Part shown: in pieces, positions 14,549 to 19,477 of the stretch
Layout of the letters: every line of letters starts with the position of its first letter
Numbering within the stretch: the stretch's first letter is position 1
DNA from: an uncultured Gammaproteobacteria bacterium
GTDB lineage: Bacteria; Pseudomonadota; Gammaproteobacteria; Pseudomonadales; UBA5518
NCBI GenBank assembly: GCA_903921135.1
Contig: CAIXOY010000187.1
Location: 1 to 19,477, forward strand
DNA: 19,477 nt
Direction of reading: 5' to 3'
The notes under the pieces: model-generated
What the model was told of the DNA's origin: nothing
Databases searched by the model: none
Seen by the model: only the letters and a program-made list of their open reading frames with translations
Position numbers and translations under genes: made by a program

Positions 14549-15022
14549 TCAGCCGCCGTTGCTGTTGCCCGTATCAAGCACGATTTTCCAGACACCGTCG
14601 GGTTGACGCTGCCAGATCAGCAGGAACTTGCCCCGCTCGACGCCCCACGCTGACTTGCCATCGGCCTTGCCCACGAATTCGCTGACGTACTCACCGCGGG
14701 TCCAGGCCACGTTGCCGTCCATGCGGACCTCTTTTACGTCCACATCGAAACGCGCAAGCCTGAAGTGTTCGCCCACGGCGGCGGCGAACGCACTGATCGC
14801 CGGCTTGCCCACATCCACAGGCCGGCGGTTGTGCATCGCCACGGCGTCATCCGCAAACACCTCGAGCCAGCGCGCGTAATCGCCGGACTTGAAGGGCGCG
14901 ACATAGCGTTCGGCCACCATCGCGCGGAACTGCGCGGCGTCCGGCGCAGGCGGCTGCGCAGCGCACCCCGCCAGCACGAAGACAGTCATCAGTGCGAGCA
15001 AGGCGCGGTTGCGGGCGGGCAT
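14549..15022 (-). CDS. SnoaL/DUF4440-like lipoprotein
   Basis: A 157-residue lipoprotein. Residues 1-20 are a type II signal peptide with lipobox VLAGC (C20); the next residue is Ala, so outer-membrane sorting is expected. The mature part is an NTF2/SnoaL-like (DUF4440-type) domain: RYVAPFKSGDYARWLEVFADDAVAMHNRRP, an ISAFAAAVGEHF helix and C-terminal strands ending GVWKIVLDTGNSN. Such domains bind small hydrophobic ligands or act as simple lyases and isomerases; no activity can be stated. The start ATG at 15022 overlaps the symporter stop (TGATG), so it is translationally coupled to it. An in-frame ATG 19 codons upstream lies within the symporter gene and precedes a charged stretch that does not fit a signal peptide. 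Export and coupling to a transporter suggest a ligand-binding or -processing role in substrate uptake (inference). Confidence 0.82.
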   Translation of the reverse strand: MPARNRALLALMTVFVLAGCAAQPPAPDAAQFRAMVAERYVAPFKSGDYARWLEVFADDAVAMHNRRPVDVGKPAISAFAAAVGEHFRLARFDVDVKEVRMDGNVAWTRGEYVSEFVGKADGKSAWGVERGKFLLIWQRQPDGVWKIVLDTGNSNGG

Positions 15023-16353
15023 CAGGCGGTTTCTCCGGATTGGCGCGCGGCGAGTTCCCGGCGGATCTCGGCGTGGCACCGCTCGTCGATCGGGTAATTG
15101 AACAACACGGCCGCGCCGGGCAAGGCGAGCAAGAGGGGCAGTACCAGCGCCACAAACGCCAGCGCACCTGTGCCGGCGCCGGTGGCGGGCATGAAACCGA
15201 GCGCCGCCGCCAACGGGAGGGCAAGGCCCACACCCACGGCGAGCGCCGCCTTCTGCACGAAGAAATAAAGCGCCATGTAGAAGGCCGCATCATCACCCGC
15301 ACCCTTCAACATGCCGTATTCCACGGCATCGGCCACAAGCGCCGGCGGCATGACCCAGATGAACGAGGTCACCGCGCCCATGAGCATGAAGACCAGCAGC
15401 GCATGCATGAACTCGCCCTTGCCCGCCAGCAGGAAAAGCGGTGCGAGCGCGAAGTAGGCGATGGCGCCGAACACCAGTGCACGGTGCCGGCCGATGCGAT
15501 TGCCGAGCCGCACAGCGAGCGGCAGGAAGGCGATGGCAGCGATGTACTGCCAGAAGACGAAGGAGAGGAACGCCGAGCGCGGCAACTCGAGCGTGAACTG
15601 CACCATGAAGAGCACCATCGCATTCCAGACCGCACCGCCCAGCCACAAGAGAAACACGCCGCCCAGCAGCCGCAGGAGGGGCGGATTGAGCCGCAGCTCC
15701 GCGACAGCCGTAGCGAGCCCGCGTTGGCCCGTTTCTTCGAAGGGTGCAGCAGGCGTCGCGTACAGCGCCCACAACATGCCGAGCGGCAGGAGCACGCTCG
15801 CGGTGATGGCGAAGACGCGCAGGATTTCCCTGAGCGGCGGGTCCTCGCCGGCAAGCAAGACCAGAGGCAGCCCCGTGGCGAGCAGCGTGCCGATCATGGT
15901 GCCCGCCTCCCGCCAGCCGTTGATACGCGTGCGCTCGGCGTAATCGCGCGAGAGTTCGGCACCCCAGGAAAGATACGGAATGTGAACGGCCGCAAGCGCC
16001 ACGTAAAACAGGAAGGCAACCACGCCGAGATAGGTCACACCCACGCCGGCAGGCGGCTGGCAGAAGGCCCAGATCCCGATCACCAGCAGTGGTGTACCGA
16101 CGGCGAGCCAGGGCTTGCGTCTGCCCCAGCGCGTGCGAGTGCGGTCAGAGAAATTGCCGAACACCGGGTCGATGAACGCGTCCCATGCCCGTGCAAGGAA
16201 AAACACCAGCCCGACGGTAGAGAGATCGAGACCCATCTCCACGGCATAGAGCGGTGGCACGTAGACGATCAGCTGCATCATCAGCATCGACAAGGGAACT
16301 GCCGGCGCCGAGTAGGCGAGCAGCGCGGCGCGTGTTGGTCCGGGCAACTGCAT
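15022..16353 (-). CDS. GPH-type MFS symporter (glycoside-pentoside-hexuronide:cation family)
   Basis: A 443-residue inner-membrane secondary transporter with about twelve hydrophobic segments. The family signature is clear: RAWDAFIDPVFGNFSD at 55-70, whose D58 and D62 have the spacing of the cation-binding Asp pair of MelB (D55/D59), then RTRWGRRKPWL in the first cytoplasmic loop. Family members carry sugars, glycosides or hexuronides with Na+ or H+; several uncharacterised members carry other small molecules, so 'sugar' should not be assumed. ATG at 16353 has GAGG about 8 nt upstream; a second ATG 13 codons upstream gives a tail not typical of the family. It is divergent from the Tat-FAD protein across 193 bp that contain repeated operator-like elements, and overlaps the lipoprotein gene downstream. 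It probably moves a periplasmically processed substrate into the cytoplasm (inference). Confidence 0.9.
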   Translation of the reverse strand: MQLPGPTRAALLAYSAPAVPLSMLMMQLIVYVPPLYAVEMGLDLSTVGLVFFLARAWDAFIDPVFGNFSDRTRTRWGRRKPWLAVGTPLLVIGIWAFCQPPAGVGVTYLGVVAFLFYVALAAVHIPYLSWGAELSRDYAERTRINGWREAGTMIGTLLATGLPLVLLAGEDPPLREILRVFAITASVLLPLGMLWALYATPAAPFEETGQRGLATAVAELRLNPPLLRLLGGVFLLWLGGAVWNAMVLFMVQFTLELPRSAFLSFVFWQYIAAIAFLPLAVRLGNRIGRHRALVFGAIAYFALAPLFLLAGKGEFMHALLVFMLMGAVTSFIWVMPPALVADAVEYGMLKGAGDDAAFYMALYFFVQKAALAVGVGLALPLAAALGFMPATGAGTGALAFVALVLPLLLALPGAAVLFNYPIDERCHAEIRRELAARQSGETA

Positions 16354-16392
16354 GGGCAAACCTCGCGTGGCTGCGATGGCGGTACATGCCAC

Positions 16393-16448
16393 AGCCTAGA
16401 CGCTGGGGCACAAGGGCTCTTATGCGATACGGAGAGAGCCTTATGCAA
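16393..16448 (-). promoter_or_regulatory. Symporter promoter with tandem TYGCATAA operator
   Basis: On the minus strand TTGCATAA (16448-16441) and TCGCATAA (16427-16420) lie 21 bp apart. A -10-like TAGGCT follows at 16398-16393, 21 nt after the proximal element and 39 nt before the symporter ATG. Layout and orientation match the receptor 2 promoter. Confidence 0.6.
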
Positions 16449-16459
16449 TGAAACCGCGA

Positions 16460-16516
16460 TCGCATAAACGCGGCCGACGCCCGCAAAGGCGATGCCTGTG
16501 CGCACGATCCTATACT
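16460..16516 (+). promoter_or_regulatory. FAD-protein promoter with TCGCATAA element
   Basis: On the plus strand TCGCATAA at 16460-16467 is followed 21 bp later by a degenerate CCGCAAAG (16481-16488, 5 of 8). A -10-like TATACT is at 16511-16516, 22 nt after the second element and 30 nt before the ATG. Orientation relative to transcription is the same as in the two minus-strand promoters. The second element is weak and could be chance. Confidence 0.5.
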
Positions 16517-16546
16517 CGTCCCGACGATCGCTGCGGAGGCGTCAGC

Positions 16547-18034
16547 ATGGCAACAAAGAGCAGGCCGGATGAGACTGCGAGCGGGATCAGCCGTCGGTCA
16601 GTGCTCGCTGCTCTCGGGCACCTGGGCATCGCGAGCCTGCTTGCGGGCTGTGCCGTGCCACGCAGGGAGGCCACCTGGCGACTGCCCGGCGAGGGCGTGG
16701 TGGTACATCGCGGGGATCGGGACTTCGAAACCTGGCGTCGTGCCATGCCATGGCAGGATTGGGTTGCGGCACGCACACCCGAATGCATCGCTCGGCCCGC
16801 TGACCGCGGGCAATTGCGCGAGGCACTGCTCCACGCCCGTCAGCAGGGTCTGCGGGTCGCGATCAAATCCGGCGGCCACAACGTGAGTGAGGCCTTCCTG
16901 CGCGAGGGAGGCATGCTTGTCGACCTGCACCACTTCAACGGCGTGGAGGTCGACGCCGCAACCGCATCCGCGACGGTAGAGCCTGCGCTGTGGGGCCGGG
17001 ATCTGTCACTGCATCTGTCGGAAGCGGGTCTCGCCTTCCCGGTCGCGCACTGCGCGACCGTACCGATGGGCGGCTATTTGCTGGGCGGCGGCGTGGGCAT
17101 CAACACCGACCACTGGGGCATCGGATGCCACGGCGTCACCGGGGCCGAGGTGATGCTAGCGGACGGCACGACCGTCGACGCGGGCTCCCCAGGCCACGAG
17201 GACCTGCTCTGGGCGGTGCGTGGCGCAGGCACAGGGTTTTTCGGGGTTGTGACGCGGTACAAACTGCGCTGCGCACCGCTGCCGCGCGATGTGCGCGAGA
17301 ACGTCTTCGTGTTCCCCGCCGCGCGCGTGGCCGAGGTGGTGCAGTGGCTTGAAGGACTGGTCGAGGACGGCATGCCCGACACCGAGGTCATGATGCTTCT
17401 CGCAAACAGCCCGGGGCCAGCACCCGGCGCACCTCCGGTCACCCTGTGCATCGCGCGAGTGGTGCTCTTCTGCGACTCGGAAAGTGCCAGCCGCGAGCGG
17501 CTTGCGCGCGTGCTCGCGGGGCCGATGGCATCGCAGGCCGTTTTCAGCGAAACGATGAAAGCCGCCACCATCGACAGTCTGATGATCGGGAGCGTCGACG
17601 CCGCGCGCGGACTGGGCTTCGGGCGTTCGCACGTGAACACCATCTGGACCGCAAGAACGGCGGAGGCCGCGACGGCGGCGGCCGAAATGGTAAGCCGTGC
17701 ACCCTCCCCCAAAACACACGCGGTGATCTCGCTGCGCAAGCACAAGGCGCTGCCCGAAGACGCCTGTTTCTCGGCGCTGGATCGGGGTTTCGTGGGGTGT
17801 TACGGCGTCTGGGACAAGGCCTCCGACGACGCGGTGAACATCGCGTGGTCCGAGGCATCGCGCGAGGCCCTGCAGCCCTTCGCGAGCGGCAATTACATCA
17901 ACGAACTCGATGCCTTCAGGCGTCCCGATCTGTTGAAACGCGCGTTTTCAGCGGAAGCCTTCGCGCGCCTGCAGGCGCTGCGCAAGCGCTATGACCCGCA
18001 GGGCCTCTTCCACGATTTCCCCGGGCTCAGCTGA
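16547..18034 (+). CDS. Tat-exported FAD-linked oxidoreductase lipoprotein (BBE/VAO-type)
   Basis: A 495-residue flavoprotein of the VAO/PCMH superfamily with a berberine-bridge-enzyme-type C-terminus. It has a twin-arginine signal SRRSVL (R16-R17) and a lipobox LLAGC (C35), so it is probably a folded, Tat-exported lipoprotein. The FAD domain spans about 75-260: H111 in IKSGGHN and C169 in AHCATVPMGG are 58 residues apart and match the His/Cys pair that bind FAD bicovalently in glucooligosaccharide oxidase and BBE. LLGGGVGINTDHWGIGCHG follows. The C-terminal BBE motif is GNYINELD, with LRKRYDPQGLFHDFPG at the end. ATG at 16547 has GGAGG at 7 nt and starts the Tat signal; the frame is open further upstream but without a fitting start. 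It overlaps the convergent aldehyde dehydrogenase by 8 bp. Likely oxidises an alcohol, sugar or phenolic in the periplasm, using O2 or a cytochrome; substrate unknown. Confidence 0.9.
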   Translation: MATKSRPDETASGISRRSVLAALGHLGIASLLAGCAVPRREATWRLPGEGVVVHRGDRDFETWRRAMPWQDWVAARTPECIARPADRGQLREALLHARQQGLRVAIKSGGHNVSEAFLREGGMLVDLHHFNGVEVDAATASATVEPALWGRDLSLHLSEAGLAFPVAHCATVPMGGYLLGGGVGINTDHWGIGCHGVTGAEVMLADGTTVDAGSPGHEDLLWAVRGAGTGFFGVVTRYKLRCAPLPRDVRENVFVFPAARVAEVVQWLEGLVEDGMPDTEVMMLLANSPGPAPGAPPVTLCIARVVLFCDSESASRERLARVLAGPMASQAVFSETMKAATIDSLMIGSVDAARGLGFGRSHVNTIWTARTAEAATAAAEMVSRAPSPKTHAVISLRKHKALPEDACFSALDRGFVGCYGVWDKASDDAVNIAWSEASREALQPFASGNYINELDAFRRPDLLKRAFSAEAFARLQALRKRYDPQGLFHDFPGLS

Positions 18035-18035
18035 G
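18026..18035. other. Palindrome holding both convergent stop codons
   Basis: CTCAGCTGAG is a perfect 10-bp palindrome. Read on either strand it gives Leu-Ser-stop, so the FAD protein and the aldehyde dehydrogenase both end in -LS with overlapping TGA codons. No intrinsic terminator is visible between the two genes. Confidence 0.8.
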
Positions 18036-19477
18036 GGCAGGCCAGGCGAACTCCACGGCCTGCTGACGGGTGTAGCTCTCGAGGCCGCGCATGCCGCCCT
18101 CGATGCCGTAGCCAGACTGCCCCGCAGGCTCCGCGCTGTGCGCGAACCCTGCGGCAGGCACCGGCGGCACCGGCGCGCAGCACACCCGCACCTTCCCGGC
18201 ACGCAGTTGGGCCGACACGCGGTGCCCCCGCGCCAGGTCACGGGTCCAGACGCTGGCGGCCAGACCGTAGCGGCTGTTGTTGGCGAGCGCCACGGCTTCC
18301 TGTTCGCTGCGGAACGGAAAGACTGTAATCACAGGGCCAAAGATCTCTTCCTGCGCCAGCGAAGCAGCGGCATCGACACCCGCGAAAACCGTGGGTCCCA
18401 CATAACAGCCTCCCACCGCACCGGCAGGCGCGCGGCCATCAAGCAAAAGCTCCCCACCCTCGCGGACGCCTGCCTCGATGAAGCCCCGCACACGCGCGGC
18501 CTGCGCAGGGCTCGCCAGAGGGCCGAAGCCGGTCGCTGGATCGCGCGGATCGCCGACCCGTACGGCGCCCGTCTGCGCCAACAGGCAGCCAAGGACGCGA
18601 TCGAAGATCGATGCCTCCACCAGCAAGCGCGTACGCGCGACACAGACCTGCCCCTGGTTCCACAGCGCGCCACCGGCGATCTGTGCCACCACGGCCTCGA
18701 GATCCGGCCCGTCCATGTCCGCGAAGAGCAGTTCCGGCGATTTGCCACCGCACTCGAGCAGCAGCGGCTTGATCGTGCTCTCGCCGCTCGCACGGAGCAG
18801 TGCGCGGCCAGTCGCAGTGGAGCCCGTGAACGTCAGCATGTCCACCGCGGCGCTCCGCGCGAGCAGATCGCCCGTGATGCCGTCACCCGGCAGCACGTTC
18901 AGCACGCCGGGCGGAAGTCCGGCCTCCAGAGCCAGTTGCCCAAGCAGGAGGGCCGATGACGGCGACAGCTCGGAAGGCTTCAACACCACGGTGTTCCCGG
19001 CTGCCAGCGCCGGGCCGATCTTCAGAGCGGCGTTGATCACGGGGAAATTCCACGGCGTGATGGCCGCCACCACGCCACGCGGGCGTCGCAGATGGAGTTC
19101 CAGTGCGCCGGGACCAGTGGGCGCCGTGGCGCCGTAATGCTTGTCGATGGCCTCGGCGTAATAGCGCACAAAGCCTGCAGCCACGTGTGCCTCGCCCAGC
19201 GCCGCCGAAATGGGCTTGCCCACGTCGACGCAGTCGCGCAGCGCGAGCTCCTCGGCGGATGCCTCGATGCGTGCGGCGAGCGCGAGCAGCATGCCGCGCC
19301 GCTCCATCGGTGCGCTGCGGCCCCAGGGGCCCGTGTCGAAGGCCTCGCGGGCCGCGCTCAGTGCAGCTTCTACGGCACCCTCGCCAGCGGCCTCATAGAC
19401 CGGTAATTCGCCATCCCCCGCGGGATCGGCACGCTTTACGAGTCGGCCCGAGGCTGCATCGCAGGCGCTGGCTGATA
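18027..19477 (-). CDS. NAD(P)-dependent aldehyde dehydrogenase (5' end beyond the window)
   Basis: Oxidises an aldehyde to the carboxylic acid in the cytoplasm. The frame stays open to the right edge: 56 more codons before the internal ATG at 19307 read as genuine ALDH N-terminus (VKRADPAGDGELPVYEA, then SAAREAFDTGPWGRS), so that ATG is not the start and only a few residues are missing. About 482 codons are present. Visible elements are PWNFPV with the oxyanion Asn (codon at 19049-19047), the Rossmann FTGSTATGRAL, LLLECGGKSPE with the general-base Glu (18755-18753), NQGQVCVA with the catalytic Cys (18644-18642) and EEIFGPVITVFPF near the C-terminus. The family is intact, of the betaine-/gamma-aminobutyraldehyde-type superfamily, with substrate undetermined. 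It is convergent with the FAD-linked oxidoreductase, whose product could be its substrate (inference). Confidence 0.93.
   Translation of the reverse strand, partial: SASACDAASGRLVKRADPAGDGELPVYEAAGEGAVEAALSAAREAFDTGPWGRSAPMERRGMLLALAARIEASAEELALRDCVDVGKPISAALGEAHVAAGFVRYYAEAIDKHYGATAPTGPGALELHLRRPRGVVAAITPWNFPVINAALKIGPALAAGNTVVLKPSELSPSSALLLGQLALEAGLPPGVLNVLPGDGITGDLLARSAAVDMLTFTGSTATGRALLRASGESTIKPLLLECGGKSPELLFADMDGPDLEAVVAQIAGGALWNQGQVCVARTRLLVEASIFDRVLGCLLAQTGAVRVGDPRDPATGFGPLASPAQAARVRGFIEAGVREGGELLLDGRAPAGAVGGCYVGPTVFAGVDAAASLAQEEIFGPVITVFPFRSEQEAVALANNSRYGLAASVWTRDLARGHRVSAQLRAGKVRVCCAPVPPVPAAGFAHSAEPAGQSGYGIEGGMRGLESYTRQQAVEFAWPALS

Noticed and set aside
14992..16467. 491-codon plus-strand open frame
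   Set aside because: Antisense shadow of the symporter, rich in Arg/Gln/His/Glu.
18027..19307. ATG at 19307 as the aldehyde dehydrogenase start
   Set aside because: The frame continues to the window edge and the extra 56 codons read as normal ALDH N-terminal sequence.
1..19477. CRISPR array, tRNA/rRNA, insertion sequence, integrase or phage gene
   Set aside because: Looked for repeated spacers, transposase-like proteins, terminal inverted repeats and clover-leaf sequences; none was seen.

Overview
This is a GC-rich, gene-dense chromosomal window of about 19.5 kb. It holds 15 protein-coding genes, one of them cut by the right edge, and no RNA genes, insertion sequences, phage genes or CRISPR arrays that I could see. 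Two large TonB-dependent receptors of the 'TAQKRAENVMDVPIAI' type, a GPH-family sugar/cation symporter, a CYTH protein coupled to a soluble lytic transglycosylase, and an EPS-type sugar transferase suggest a free-living, probably marine or soil gammaproteobacterium of the Cellvibrionales/Halieaceae kind. That placement is inference from protein style, not a measured phylogeny.

Left part (57-4521, all minus strand): a monotopic polyprenyl-phosphate sugar-1-phosphate transferase (exopolysaccharide initiation), a small SnoaL/NTF2-fold protein, and a tightly packed run: ornithine-cyclodeaminase-family enzyme > degenerate response regulator > CYTH phosphatase-like protein > lytic transglycosylase. 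The last three overlap at their stop/start codons (ATGA and TGATG).

Middle (4598-9589, plus strand): a threonine-dehydratase-like PLP enzyme, divergent from the cyclodeaminase-family gene, then an APC amino-acid permease and a TonB-dependent receptor. The dehydratase/cyclodeaminase pair resembles the EutB/EutC pair of ectoine use and the BhcB/BhcD pair of the beta-hydroxyaspartate cycle, but the partner genes of either pathway are not in the window.

Right part (9599-19477): a compact catabolic island. A nitrilase > dihaem cytochrome c > TauD-family dioxygenase operon lies downstream of a strong intrinsic terminator that closes a second TonB-dependent receptor gene. Beyond that receptor lie a SnoaL-like lipoprotein and a GPH-type symporter (overlapping, minus strand). 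Divergent from the symporter is a Tat-exported lipoprotein with a BBE-type, probably bicovalently bound, FAD domain. It is convergent with an aldehyde dehydrogenase whose start is off the right edge. Together these could import, oxidise in the periplasm, transport and then further oxidise or hydrolyse one small organic compound; the substrate is unknown.

The most interesting signal is regulatory. Three promoters of the right island (receptor 2, symporter, FAD oxidoreductase) carry an 8-base element, TCGMATAA, in the same orientation relative to transcription. In each it occurs as a pair with 21-22 bp period (the proximal copy at the FAD gene is degenerate), followed 21-22 nt later by a -10-like hexamer and 30-41 nt later by the start codon. 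This is the architecture of an AraC/XylS-type activator regulon, and it ties these transcription units together although the regulator is not in the window.
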